From Jaapia argillacea MUCL 33604 (taxonomy: Eukaryota > Basidiomycota > Agaricomycetes > Jaapiales > Jaapiaceae), in contig KL197712.1 in NCBI GenBank assembly GCA_000697665.1, positions 1,095,468 through 1,159,467 on the forward strand: DNA of 64,000 bases, written 5' to 3'. Made by a program: the position numbers and the translations under genes. The first letter of the stretch is position 1. Each line of letters begins with the position of its first letter. The notes under the pieces are model-generated. The model was not told where the DNA came from. It did not search any database and saw only the letters and a program-made list of their open reading frames with translations. This document shows, piece after piece, positions 9,775-25,133 of this stretch.

Positions 9775-12700
9775 TCAGGTAGAGGCCGAGCTCATCTTGT
9801 GAACCATCTCGAGGAAGTCGAGAGTGCAACTTGCACTCCACGCCTGCGTGTTGCAAGAATCGTGGCAATACTCGCCGTTCTTGTTCGTTAGCTCGGGTAA
9901 CCCGGCCCAAGGATCGTGTTCGACATGTTGACGCATATCGAGGAGGTGACGGTGTAAATGATGTAGGGTTTGAGTGGGATCCTGAAGGTTGCTTAGTTTC
10001 AATGAACGATGGGGCTAAAGTTGGCACCAACCTCCTTTCCAACTCCAACTCGAGTGTCGAAAAACAAGTATGCCCGCAAGAAGTAACCAAGTGGCCATCC
10101 CCACTCAGGTCCCTGTGGACTGTCGGTCAGACTCCTTCGCAGATAGACAAAGGCTCATACAAACCTGATGGTAGTTCAGACCCTTGGCGATAGCGGCATC
10201 GTCGGAGTCGTTCGAGTTGTCATAATACGGTCGGTATTGAAGGTCGGCGGGGTCAAGAGTCTTCATCCCCAGCGGGCTTCGCAGATGTTGATCTACAAGT
10301 TTCAGTGCTTCCAACGCATGCTCTTCGTCGAAAAGTTCCGGGGCGACAGTCATGGCGATCGGAAAATTGGGACGGAATTGATAATCGGACCATTCTCTTC
10401 CAGGTCCAGAGCGATAGACGTCCTTGTAGATGCCTCTTCGGTTGATGAGTTTAGGATTGACGTTGTATTTGGCATCGTCGATCTCGTCTGCATGCAATGT
10501 AAGAGATACGGTCAAAATGTACATCTAAAACTCACTCAAAGGGACGTAATAGCACTCTTCGAAGGACGCTCGGACAAGGTCGGCCCACTCCTTGTATGTC
10601 ACAAGACGCTTCTTGCTATCGACTGCCCAAATATCATCGGTCATCACTTCGTTATAAGGGCTTGAGAGACTCACTAGTAGCATCTACTCCTTTGAAGGGG
10701 AACTTCCCTTTTTTGGAAAGTTCGTCGAGCCATCTCAAGGTGCTCGCTAGAAGCCCCGTGATTTCCACCGGTGCACCATCTCGAGGAGTCCCCGGTACAC
10801 CTTTCGTTCCAGCTCTATTCGACTCACCCATCTTGTCCATCCACGTCCCACAGTTATGCGGATTCCCGCCAAATATGATGCCAGTAGTCCAGTCGACGTC
10901 AATGTCGATATTGAATCCTTCATCCTTCATCTGCATGTCAAGGTTCGCGCCGGCATTGTACTCGCGGAAATGGATGCCATCGGCATGGCGCTGCAGGATC
11001 TCTTGGATGATCTCGGCGATGGTGCTAGAGTAAGCATATGCTCTGGGATCGTCCCAGGGAACCCATGTATCGTCCTTGGGGAATCGCCTCTTCACTGACT
11101 CTGAGAGCAAAGCGAGGCCTTCGGGTGCGCTCTCACAGTAGTCTTGGATGTTCTGCAACATCCACCAAGGAGAGTCGCGTGAGTTGTACCTGGAGTCTGA
11201 TTAGTTCAGCTCATTGCCACAACCGAGAAGACGATACCTAGGGTTGCGAACTGAATCCAGGAGATTAGGGATCAGACCATGCTTCAACGTCGAGGCGAAT
11301 GCTAAGATGTGTTCCTTGGCCCCAGTAAAATTTCCCGTGGTTAAGAATAGTCCACGAAGGGAGATGAAGACGTCTCGGCCCCAGCACCTGGCCCAACCAG
11401 CAGTGAAGTGAGGCAGACCAGCTGCGAGAGAAGGCGTCACACGCCCTGGATTCAACGAGGCAGATTGTACCATCCCATGCATCTGCACGGAGCAAAGGGC
11501 AAGGCTCTGGGTGAAGCGATGACCCTTGGAGACGAACTCAGACATGGATTCGACGACAACGCTGCGAGCGGTCTTGTAAGCTGTTGAAATAACAATCGCG
11601 AAATACTTGGGTCGGAGGAAGGGCGGAACACATTGCTTGATACGGTCGAAGCGTTCCCTGAACCATTGCGCTGGTTCAGCGAGACGAGGGAAAGTGGACA
11701 CTTGCCTAAGGGGTAGCATCAGAGAACGTGAACAAGCAATCGAATAGTAAAACTACGCACTTGGAAAGTCTCGTATAGACATAGTCAAGCGCCCATGTTC
11801 CGTCCCTCAGATGAGCGCAAAGAGGGTGCCCCAAGTCGTTGTGCTTCATGATATGTCGCAGCGGGTGCATCCAGCCCTCCAGTCCGCAGTAGACGAGCGT
11901 CGCCATACCAGGCACAGCGTAGGTGCCGATCTCTCCATGGGTCGCATCACGCTCCTCACCCTCACAGCGGTGGAGAACAACATTGAGGTCGACCAGCTCA
12001 AGCTTCCCGAATGCCGCTTCCGCGCCGGAAGCACAAAACGACTCGAGTGTGGCGTCAAGTTCCTGCAGCTGCGTCTCGAATACCATTATGCTTCCCGGGG
12101 GGAAGTGCTCTGGGACAACGATCTCAGAATATGGCCCATCGGCATCCAGGGCTTGAGGGACGACGACTGTGGGGATTTCTACCAACTTCCCAGCAAGTCC
12201 ACGCAGCACATCCGCATCAGAAGGTATGGAATACGAGTCGAATTCAATGCCCGCCCCATAGATGAACTTCGCTTTGGTACGACGAAGGCGGATGGGATCA
12301 ACTTCAACATAATCAATAAATGTCACCAAAATAACAGCTCGGTGTGACGATCTGAACTCACTGTGTCCTCTATCCTTCGAGCCCTTGTGGAACGCAGTGT
12401 GAGCCACAAGGAGGTATCCTTTCTGAGTGTGGGGGTGTACACGATGGAGGACGATATACTGATGGAAGGTAATTCGATTAGCACCGAGATCATCCACGAT
12501 AGACTATGACTCACATCATTTTCTTGGTGTACGTGGCCTTCTTCGTACCCACCAAGCACCATCTCCATCCGCAAATGGTTCAAAAGTCGCTTCGCCTTCG
12601 CGATACCACTGTTCCTCTCAAGATTTGTCACTTCATACAATCTCCGTTCTTGAACCAAGTTCAGCAATTTTGGGTACAAGTCGTCGAACCCCTTGACGGA

Positions 12701-15296
12701 GCCAATCGCAGAGAAAGAGAAGGTAACGAGGGCTCCTGTGGAGAGGGTATCCTCGGCCGAACGTTTGTCCAAATAAGACTCGTTATCGTGGGTGAGATCA
12801 TACAGCAATGCGTGGGGCTTCGATCCGTAGTGCTCGCTAACGACGCAAGGTCGGGTCGGACCTTTGCCAGTCGGCGGTTGCAATTCGTCGAGACGTGTCA
12901 TGCAGACGCCATCCATCGATCCTACGGTATGTGATGCATGGTCAGTCACCTGAGCTAGGGGAATCAGACAGACTCACCAATGGGCTTCCCGAGACCATAA
13001 CTATACAACAGACGGGAAAACTCTTTCGGGTCCCATGCATTTCCGGCCTCTCTGATCAAGCTGTTGATGCCAAGTCTGCTCACAAAGAGGAGATCCATCT
13101 CTTCGCTCCCAGTAAACAACTCGGCACAAACGTAAAGGTCCGGGTTTGCGACCCGAGCTGAATCAAGAAGGGTGTAACCGACATGTAAAGGTGTCGAGTG
13201 GCAGTTGTCGATGCGGAAGCCGTCGAATGTGGACGCAAGCGAGGTAACATACTTGGTCATATACTCCCACAGCCACGGATTTTCTGCAGGGCCCTCGCCA
13301 TAGCGGAGCTTGACGCAGTCACCCCAGACGATTACTTCTCTGCGGAGATATGCTTTAGAAGGAGAGAGGGCAAAGTTTTGCAATGGATTGGCGTTCCAGA
13401 TCCACCCATTGTTCGCAAGTGAGTATATGCGTGGGTCTGAGGCTGGAGTTGGCGCCAACCGAGTAAAGTAGGGTTCAACGAGAGGCGAGCTGTGAAACGG
13501 ACACCGGTCAGAATGCGAATAGCGAGAAAAAGAGCGGACGAACTCCTTCGTAATCTCCCCAAGCCGCGGACCGTGCTCGTCCAATCTGGTATATTTCAAT
13601 CGATTCTTGATGCCGTCCAAGGCAACTTTGGTATCTTCCTCCCACTCCTGGTATAAGGCCACGTTCAAGACGTCGACAACTCGCACCCATGCATCCGCCA
13701 ATGCGTCAACACCAGTCAGGTGAGTGAACGCAGCCTTCACTAAGCCGGCCGAGTAAGAGGGGTCGACTTCTGGAGCGTACCGCTTGGCAAAACTGCCCAA
13801 CCCGGAAACGCTCTTGGAGCTTTTCACCAACTCTGCAAGTTGAACAACGGTCTTCCCAGCGACATCGGGGCCGTCCCATGCTGGAACCAACTTCTGTGAC
13901 AAAACATCCAGCACAGACACCCTCTCTCGCTTCACGTCGAAGACGTAGTATTGCCAGAGGTCGAGGGTTTTCAAGTGCTTCTGGAATGCACCGATGAGGG
14001 TATCGACGTCCTGCTGAGATGTGACCTTCGTCGGCAACCCAGAGGAGGCCAGCGAAGCGGAGAACTCAATGATGGCCGTATCGAGCTCCAGTGCGGGGGC
14101 AAGATGGGGCGTGTTATGAGGGCTGTAACCTTCATTATTTCAATCAGCAATGGACATATGGAGAAAGGCACCAAGCTTACCGGCTTCAGGATGGTCTACA
14201 AGCCAAGCGCTATCATTTGCCGTATGGTTAAGGACGACATCGGTCAAGCTCAATAGCCCATACTCCTCCTTCGCGGACTTGAGAACCTCCTCGATCTTGG
14301 CCTTGCCACCATCTCGGTATTTATCTGCCTCCGACCTTCCACCAGCAAATATTGAAGGATCGTACTTCAACTGATCCCGGATGGAATATGGACTATCGCT
14401 CTCGCCTCTCTCCTGCATCGGTGTCCAGTGCAGCATGTTATATCCACGATCGCGGGCTTCGGCGAAATGCTTGGGCCACTCTGTGACAGGGCCCATCCAT
14501 TTCGAGACAATTGTCAACATCGATAAACCGTCGAGAGGTAGGTTGATGGAGTCAGTCTTCAAGGTCCCACCACCTTCTGAAGGCGAGAGGGGGGCTCCGG
14601 AGGAGGATAGGATGGATTTGCGGCCTTTCGTCTTCAAAACAGGATCGATATTGAAGTAACCTCCTCTTCCCTTGACACGAGAACCTGGCTTAGCACCATC
14701 GTATTCAATCCAGTATACGAAAGCCCCTGCGTGCAAGATAGTAATGTCCAACTCGATCGGTTGTGAGAAGTTCGTTGATAAACTGCAGAAGGACGGTTGT
14801 GTCAAAATACGAACAGATTTTGGATCAGCATTACATACCGTCTCTCCACGAAATGATCTCTAACAAACTTGCCACCGTCGAGGGGGAAGTTAGTCTTGAA
14901 GACTCCATTCTTGGTGGCGGGGGTACCAGCATCCAAAGTCACGCGGAGAATGTATGGGACATCAGCTGGAGGTAAGCGAATATACTGGAGATCAATGGTC
15001 AGCCACAAGGACCCGCAGACAGAACAAGCGGATCACTCAACTGATCTCTCCTTATTGGGACCACCATCGGGATCAAGGCGAAGCTCGAAGACGCGAATAG
15101 GACCTTCGCCAGGACGCACGGCAGACTCGAAGAACTCTATTCCTTCGTCAGCAGGCGTCTTCGGCGTCTTTGGATGCGAGTCGTGTTGGACATCGGTAGG
15201 GGTCGGGATATTGACAGTGACATTGGCAACATTTCGTGCCTTGGACTCAGCTTTTCGGGCGGTTTGGGCGGCCTTCTGCTTCGCTGATGGAGGCAT
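9775..15296 (-). CDS. GDB1: Glycogen debranching enzyme
   Basis: This is a bifunctional 4-alpha-glucanotransferase / amylo-alpha-1,6-glucosidase that removes branch stubs during cytosolic glycogen breakdown. About a dozen exons encode roughly 1,500 residues, the usual length for the family. The N-terminal GH13-like half shows VRDHFVERRYVM, VVLNHTANDS, GFRIDNCHSTP (nucleophile Asp) and CAELFTGSEE (acid/base Glu). The C-terminal GH133 half shows GWARCWGRDVFISLRG and AFASTLKHGLIPNLLD, then GLNYHQ, GPEWGWPLGYFLRA, HDPWAGLPELTNKNG and a final WSASCTLDF block. GLNYHQ joins GPEWGW across an intron, and a 50-base intron joins GVGKE to DPTQT. I chose MPPSAKQK as the start because a TATA box lies 51 bases upstream; an in-frame extension beyond it would run into that box. 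Confidence 0.95.
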
Positions 15297-15667
15297 GATG
15301 GGAGGTGGGGAAGGAATGAAAGAAGGACGTCGCGACGCGTCCTTAGCCTTATATACAGCGAGGGCTCGGGGTTTGTGTAGAAACAAAAGTTCGATGGGAC
15401 TTACCCTGACGTCATGCAACCCGTCCCAAAGAGGATATTTACTTTCCATATAGGGCATTTATTTGTGACACGTGGCTGAGACGTGCTGATCCTTGCTCAA
15501 GCTTGCTGATCTTGCGATGATCAGCGTGGTTGATTCAATGCTACACGCGCAGTTGGCATCGTGGCCGCGTTTTCACTCCAAGTCCAGCCTTCCTAAAGAT
15601 GATCCAACCAAAGTCCAATATGCACATGGAAAATAATGAGAACAAGAAAGAATGCAAGAGAAGTCTA
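15297..15667. other. GDB1 promoter and 3' flank of the monooxygenase gene
   Basis: This stretch holds the upstream DNA of GDB1, including a TATA box, and the presumed 3' untranslated region of the monooxygenase gene. No further gene was seen. Confidence 0.55.
15347..15355 (-). promoter_or_regulatory. TATA box of GDB1
   Basis: TATATAAGG lies on the minus strand, 51 bases upstream of the GDB1 start codon. That is a good distance for a short 5' untranslated leader. Confidence 0.6.
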
Positions 15668-18009
15668 TCATGCTTCCGCGGCAACATGAACGGAGACGTT
15701 CAAATCCAGCGAGTCGTGCAACACCATCGGCCCCATCTTCGCCCTCTCTCGTAGTAGCCCCCACTGCACCCACCAATCCTCAGCAGCCTCTCGTGCGTTA
15801 TACCCAAAGATTTCACTGATCTCTTCCCATTGCTGTCGCAATCGCCCCTCATCCCAATGTTCCCGACCATGGTTCAGATTTTCTCGCATAGCCTGATCAC
15901 GATGTTGTCGTTGCGGACCCGGCGGTAGTTGCACGAGCTGCATATTCGAGAACTCCTGGAAGTTGACGGCCTCACATCTGCCTTGTCTGATATCTTGGAA
16001 AGCCTCCAGTAGGGCGGGGATTTGGTCCCAGCTGCGTAGTCGGGAGAACAACGCTCCGATGACGGCTGCATCTTCAACTGCCATGCTGCATCCGTGATTT
16101 GAGCAGGGCTACGTCCAACGGTCAACATCCGCCGAATCCTATGTCGACCAAATGGCTCACCAGTAACGGATGGGCCGATTCACCGACCAGCACAATTCGT
16201 TGACTGTCATCCACCCATTCGTCGACAGAGCCTTTTCTGACAATCTTCGTCCGTAATCCCTGCGGGGTGAGTCGGAGAAGCCTCTGGAGCCTATCAACGT
16301 TTAGGGTGATAAGATGACAAGGAAGGATAACCAAGCATCAAGTCGACCCACATTGGATCGCACCCGTCAAGCCGCAGGGAAGATGTCGAGCACAAGTCAT
16401 CCCACGACTCCTCCTCAGGTTCATCCAGATCAACTTCTCGATCCGGCCAGAATATGTGGAGGTTGTATTCCTTGTTCCCTCGCTGTCATGGGGACAGTTA
16501 AAACCCTGCAAATGGACGTGGAAGCAGCACTCTCACCACGGGATAGCCTACGATGACGTCGATGAGCTTAAAGGACAACGTCGAAGATAGATTGTACTCA
16601 CCCAACACACTCCTCCCGGATCCCATCCAAACGGGCCACTGTCACGCAAATGTCAATTCGGAACATCGTTCGACAACACCAGGTCAACATACCTCGGGAC
16701 TTTGTGTGAGCCCAAGCAACTCGGGATCATTCTTTAGCATCTCCGTCGGAATAGTCAATCTGTTTCTGTTAATCAGCAAGGGGCTCCCCGTGGCTGTCAA
16801 GAACGTATACCCACGTCCATACGCTCATGCCGAGGTCAACACCCTCCTCTTCATATGATCCCGCAGCCTGCGAAATGATCCCTCTCACAACACTCGTCCT
16901 GCCATCCGCTCCAATGATAACATCTGGCCTGACGGTTTCCCCGGTAGAGAGCTTCGCCAAAGGGGATGAGCGAGCAGATTTACCGTCCACCCCGATGGAC
17001 GTGATCGCAGTGTCAAAGGACACCCGTACACCCACGGAGATGGCGAGGTCGTAGAGCATTTGATGAAGGTCATTATGCTGGATAATCAAAACCAGACTTC
17101 AGCGTCCCGCGTGGCTTGGGAAGTCAAAGGAATGAAATATTACATGAATTAGCAGAAACTCTCCGCCCGTCTCCTTGATGACATCTTCCTTCCATTCAAG
17201 CCACCCAACCCGTTCTCCCGTTTCCACTAAAGAAAGAGAACAGTTAGCACATAGCCTAGCGTGCACCCCCTATTATTATGATCCCGATATTGCAAATGAG
17301 GCAGAACATGCTCAAATTTCACTTACGGTCTCGAAACGAGCTCCCCCTACATGGTTCCGTCTTGTCGTACAACTCTTTCTCCAAGCCCCATTCGATGAGT
17401 ATCTTCGTGAGATTAGGAGGTAATCGAATGCCGCCAGCTTTTTGACCTAGGCTTGGGGCCTTTTCTACAACGCGTACTTTGTGGCCGGATGCAGCTAACG
17501 CGTATGCACACGCTAGGCCGGATATTCCTGTGGGAGAGACACGAAACCGTTTCAGAGGCGAGACTCGTCTAGAGAAACGAAAGAAAACGTTGAGAAGAGG
17601 ACAAGTGCGAGATCCAAGTGATCTCGCTAGTAGGGCCTAGCTACTACACTAACGGAATAGATAACGGATTGGGCTTGAAAACTAAGTACGCACCGCCGCC
17701 AACAACTAGGAATTGCAATTGCAAAACAGCGAGTCTCGTCGATACCGACATGCCGCGGTGACGTGCAACAGAGTTATTGAAGCCTTGATATCGTGAGGGG
17801 GATTGAAGTCGTGATGAGGGTAGGGAATGGGAATGTGGACGTGAGGACGATGTACGATTCCTAGTGTTGATGTAACTGTGCCCACGGTGTCCGTCAAGGC
17901 CATTCGTGGTAGTCGGTCGGTCCGCCGTCCATATGTGACCATTATCGTTTTCACCCGCTATATTCCCCATGGATGTTGAGTTCTCAGCGGGAGTCGACGT
18001 GCTGGACAT
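15668..18009 (-). CDS. FAD-dependent monooxygenase (salicylate-hydroxylase-like)
   Basis: This is a single-component flavin aromatic hydroxylase of the FAD_binding_3 type; the substrate is unknown. The FAD Rossmann motif VVGGGISGLACAYAL is completed across an intron that splits a Gly codon. It is followed by VRVVEKAP and GGIRLPPNLTKIL. The middle exon has DLHQMLYDLA and PDVIIGADGRTSVVR (the DG motif). The C-terminal part has QRIVLVGESAHPLL (the GD-like second FAD motif) and MAVEDAAVIGALFSRL. An unusual leader of about 100 residues, rich in Ser, Thr, His and Arg, precedes the Rossmann motif and looks disordered. The start at 18009 is the first ATG of that open frame. The true start could be the internal MSVSTRLAVL nearer the FAD motif, which would remove the odd leader. 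Confidence 0.85.
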
Positions 18010-18807
18010 GCCGTTAAAAGAGGAGAGAATACCCGGGATAGATGAAAATAGAATCTAGACAAATCGAATCCGAAATTGGGCGTCTGGATATAAAGTGATG
18101 GGAGGTAGGGGGTGAGGAGAGGAAGGAGGGCGAAGTAACCGCGGGTGAACCATGGGTTCTGAAATCGTGGGGTATTCTCGAGGTGGATAACTCGGCGAAT
18201 TACACGTCAAGCAGGCATCAACGGCGAGGCCGTCAAGCAAACCCAAGCTAGGTCAGTAGGTTTCCGGATATCATTCCAATGTGCCCGGATAAGCCTCACG
18301 CATGCCGGAAGGTGCTGTCAACCCAAAAGTTCCCCCGTTTATCATTCTCATCAACGTCCTCGACCTGCGGCTCGGCTCCGCAGTGTACGACATTGGAAAG
18401 GCCAGGTGGGCCAGAGTACCCCTTCTTTGTAGTAATCAATCAGAACTCGGTGAGAGTTTCTGAGAGACGCTGAGATAACCATCTGGAACTCACCAAAAAG
18501 ACACTGCCACTTGATTATGAACGGAGGAAAGGGGGGACAGGGATAGTATCCGAACATCCCCCGTCGTATCTTCCTTTGGGTCTGCTAAATTTTGCGAGTC
18601 TTTTGTGTTGGAAGTGTCGCTGAGATCAAGGGCAACTGTCGACTCCAGGGAATGAAAGATCTTCACCTGTAGATCTGAGGTGCTTCTCCCAACAATCACG
18701 CGGCCCGGCCAATGCCGAATCCCTCACAGCTGTGGCACCGCCGTGTTCAAGCCAACCTTCAACCAGCTCGACGACGGCGACGACAACGACAATTCGACGC
18801 GACAGTC
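18010..18807. other. Divergent intergenic region, monooxygenase / SGF73
   Basis: The two genes point away from each other, so this is their combined promoter space. Short open frames on both strands are not recognisable. An in-frame ATG at 18712 could extend SGF73 by 32 residues. Confidence 0.5.
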
Positions 18808-19996
18808 ATGACATTGAAGCTCAAACCGAGCCCAGGACCAACACCTGCTTTTTCCTGGGATCATTTCTCGAATGTCTCCTCACCAGGTCCTTCATCTGTA
18901 CCGTCTCCGCCAACGTCCTGGCTTTCAGCTCGTGATATGAAGACGTTTGGGTCAGAACCTCTCAAGAACGAAGTGGGAATTGTTAAATGCAGAGAGTGTG
19001 GAAAGCCGATACTCCAGAGCGCAGCGGCTGACCATGCAGGTATGTTTTTCCCAACTTTTCTCCCTCTGTGAGAGATACCGTGAGAAGGCCAATCCCTTTG
19101 TTATTGTAGAGAACTGCAAGCGTATTCGAATAGGCGAGAAGAAGAATGCCAAGGGGAAAGTGGAAGTGGAAGTAGGTACGCTGACGTTTCTTTATCTTGG
19201 GTATACAAAACGAGTTAACTGACAAGCTTGAATCGCTAAGGAAGGCAAGAAACGCAAGGTGGATGAAGTCGACTCGCCGGAGGATCCCTCCCAACCGAAG
19301 AAGAAGAAACCAGCGACCAAGGTGACCAAAGGTCGATTCAAAGGACCAGTCGACTATGATCGGCAATGTGGCGTGATAAACGACAAGGGCCTCCCATGTT
19401 CCCGGTCCCTTACATGCAAGTCTCATTCGATGGGCGCAAAACGTGCCGTTCAAGGACGTTCCAAAGCATATGACGAACTGTTGCTCGAGTGGAATCGGGC
19501 TAATAACCCGAACTTTGTCGAGCCTGTCAAGAAGGAGACCAAAGCAGAAAGGAAAGAGAAGAAGGAAAAGGAGAAAGCCGAGAAGAAGAGGTTGGCGATG
19601 GAGGCTGCCGCAGCGCAGGGTGTGGATCTAACGAAGAAACCTGCGGGTGGGACGGGGACGAAGAAGAGCAAGAAAGCGGCAGGCGCTGCGGCTACAGCCG
19701 GTTCTGCTACTGTTGGGCAGGTGGACGGGGAGGACCTGAACGAGAATCTGGATGATCTTGATTCAGAGGCGGAAATGGACTCCTTGGTGCATGCAGTGAG
19801 TACCGCGCAGAGTCGGGGAGTTATCGGTGTACCATTGGCGCTACCTGCGGACACCAGTTCTTGGTTCGTCGTTCGTCGAGAGCGACTTCGCAACTGTAGG
19901 GATTTGTTGGTCAATGCACTTGGGCCATCCGGGAGAAGCTCAATGGCAGCGGGTGTAGGTAGTGCTGCAGTTCCGAATGGAGGGAGACTTTCGTGA
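18808..19996 (+). CDS. SGF73: SAGA complex subunit with SCA7 domain
   Basis: This gene encodes an ataxin-7/Sgf73-type subunit that tethers the histone H2B deubiquitinase module to SAGA in the nucleus. The start [11 protein letters not shown] is followed by a Pro/Ser-rich stretch, then a zinc-finger half ([10 protein letters not shown], with His-containing residues in SAAADHA). After two introns come a Lys-rich NLS-like patch ([18 protein letters not shown]) and the SCA7 core: [15 protein letters not shown], then [19 protein letters not shown] and [12 protein letters not shown] highly charged Lys/Glu helix and an acidic stretch ([15 protein letters not shown]) follow. An upstream in-frame ATG at 18712 is possible but would add a low-complexity Arg-rich leader. 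Confidence 0.88.
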
Positions 19997-20893
19997 TGCG
20001 ATCCTGGTCCGATACCTGGGGTTTCTGGCCGCACGATCTCCGACGAACCCCTGACGTTGGTCGATCTGCATCCAGTATGGGAGTGTTGAGTGCGACCCTG
20101 TTCTCATCACCACTGATGCCGTCGTTGCTCCGGCCATTACCGTGCCAAGGATTGGCACAACCACCGACTTCGTCCCCCTCCTTCCTATGTTGTCCTCTGT
20201 CAGTTCCAAAGGGAGCTCCTTGGACGTCAATTGGAATATGTCGCCACGTCACGACTCGGAGTTCGCCTACTTGCAATGATATTGTATCTCGTACAATTTG
20301 TTGTCTGGAATCTGATATCCTTCCCATTGCCTCGTGCAATACAGTACAGGAGAATGTGCCAACAGAGACTATGATGCCCCTATTTCGCGCTTTGGGTAAG
20401 CTTTGACTTTCTCAAACCGGCGACACAGACCCGAGGACTCTCCGAGAGCCACATCAGCGACTATCAGCGAGTACTCATCTAAGTTATCCCTCGATGTCCG
20501 ATTTCGTCGAACGGGTTTTTTCGTGGTCACCAGGCCAGGCTCGTGTTAGTGAGCTCTGAGAATTTGCCACTGGCAGTTGACTGGCAGGGTCCACTAGCGA
20601 GACCGAATTGGCTGGCCTTGTGAGTTTTCGCTAGCTGAGAATAACAGGCGGAGAGTGAGTTTATCAGGATGCTCCGATCGGACTCACTGCGGAGGGCTTA
20701 GCGCCTTCGTTCTTGAGTACCAGCTTGAGTTGGAGTCAATCAACGTCATTCGGATGGTCTGTTGCAGATTTACTGAGTGTGGGAATTCATAGTCCAGCAG
20801 GGACCAAGCTCAAGACTCGACATCCCGCTCCTCCGAGATGATCTTACCAAGCTTAACCTCGAGTCTAATTACCTCGAGTCGACAAAACACAAG
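19997..20893. other. Intergenic region upstream of NBP35
   Basis: This covers the 3' flank of SGF73 and the promoter space of NBP35. I see no gene, RNA structure or repeat that I can support. Confidence 0.5.
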
Positions 20894-22033
20894 ATGATAG
20901 CTGTCCAGCATCCAGTTGTGCCTCCAAATCCCCGCACGGTGCCCATCGATGCACCAGAACACTGCCCAGTACGCTGTTTCTCCTTCTCTCCTCTCCATTC
21001 CCGCTGACACACTCCAGGGTACAGAATCCGAGTTAGCAGGCAAGGCAGATGCCTGTGCAGGTTGTGCGAACCAAGAAATATGTGCTTCAGGACAAACCAA
21101 AGGTCCTGATCCTGCCCTTCCATTCGTTAGAGAGCGGATGTCAGGTGTGAAGCGAAAAATCCTGATATTGTCAGGGAAAGGCGGGGTGGGCAAGTCTACG
21201 TTCACTGCACAACTTGGTTGGGCATTTTCGGCCGATGACCGATTACAGGTAAGTGCCCTCTGAACGACCGTTCCAACAGGACTATGTTTCACACTCGGTT
21301 CAATCACGATAGACAGGTATCATGGATGTCGATATCTGTGGACCTTCAATACCTACCATCCTCGGTATCGCCTCGGAACAAGTACACTCGTCCTCGTCAG
21401 GGTGGTCACCTGTATACGTACAAGACAACTTAGGTGTCATGTCAGTTGGATTCATGCTCCCCTCATCACGAGACGCCGTAATGTGGCGTGGCCCCAAAAA
21501 GAACGGCCTCATCTCTCAATTCCTCAAAGATGTCGATTGGGGCGACCTCGACTACCTCCTAGTCGATACTCCCCCAGGAACATCGGACGAACATCTTAGC
21601 ATCGTTACCTACCTCAAGGAAAGCGGGATCGACGGCGCAGTGGTCATCACTACACCCCAAGAAGTCGCACTGCAGGACGTCCGGCGCGAGATCAACTTTT
21701 GTCAGAAAGTTGGGATTAGGGTCTTGGGAGTCGTGGAGAACATGTCGGGCTTTGTTTGTCCGTCATGTAAGACGGAGTCTCAGATATTCAAGCCTAGCAC
21801 GGGTGGTGCTAAGAGGCTTGCCGAGGAGATGGTGGTGGAGTTATTGGGAACTGTCCCCCTTGACCCACGCATCGGGAAGAGCGCGGACTATGGTGTCAGT
21901 TTCCTGGACGAATATCCGGATAGCCCTGCCAGCATTGCATACCTTGATATCATCGATAGTGGGTCATTTTCGTTTCTGTCTATCCGCCGTCCTGACATTT
22001 TCTCTAGGAATCAAGCGGATCCTCGGAGATTGA
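20894..22033 (+). CDS. NBP35: Cytosolic Fe-S cluster assembly factor NBP35
   Basis: This is a Mrp/Nbp35 P-loop scaffold that, with Cfd1, builds [4Fe-4S] clusters for cytosolic and nuclear proteins. The four exons 20894-20968, 21018-21248, 21313-21958 and 22008-22033 sum to 978 bases, or 325 residues. The N-terminal ferredoxin-like motif C-x13-C-x2-C-x5-C ([17 protein letters not shown]) is completed by the first splice. It is followed by [12 protein letters not shown] (deviant Walker A), [22 protein letters not shown] and [12 protein letters not shown], which supplies the CPxC pair that bridges the dimer. The last 26-base exon ends the protein with DRIKRILGD. The N-terminus before the first Cys is short, about 22 residues. 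The gene is convergent with the MAP kinase gene. Confidence 0.95.
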
Positions 22034-22189
22034 CCAGTTTTACTGCGTGTCTTCCATTCGGAACTGTATTAGATACATACCATCTGTATCCATAAGTAGT
22101 ACATACATCTATAGCATTGGATTGGTTATAACAGTCCGTTCTCCGAAGCGATAACCCTGAAAACCAAAACAAGGTGTGTACCCTGATAG

Positions 22190-24832
<2,643 letters not shown>

Positions 24833-25133
24833 CTACACCTTGTGGGAAGGGTCAAGCAATTCTCAACAAGATCACAGGTTGTTAGCGGAACGACGCCGAT
24901 AGTGTGGATGTCAGAGGAGTCAAGACTGTGTGAAGGAGGTGTCTGTTGGTCATTGCAAGTTGCATCTTTTACGACTGGTTATCTTATCGCGGAATCAGAC
25001 ACAACACGGACATTTACTACACACCATTACGGTTGCATCAAACAATACTAATTACTTTACAATACGAGACTTGGGGTGGGAGGACAACGAATAGATACGT
25101 ATACTAAGCAACCGAGAAGATCAAGCGAACAAG
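24833..25133. promoter_or_regulatory. MPK1 promoter region
   Basis: About 300 bases separate the PTA1 stop from the MPK1 start, with both genes on the minus strand. I see no clear TATA box or binding motif. Confidence 0.35.

Noticed and set aside
20894-22033. The possibility that the NBP35 gene is a CFD1 paralogue
   Set aside because: The N-terminal four-Cys ferredoxin-like motif, which Cfd1 lacks, is complete after splicing.
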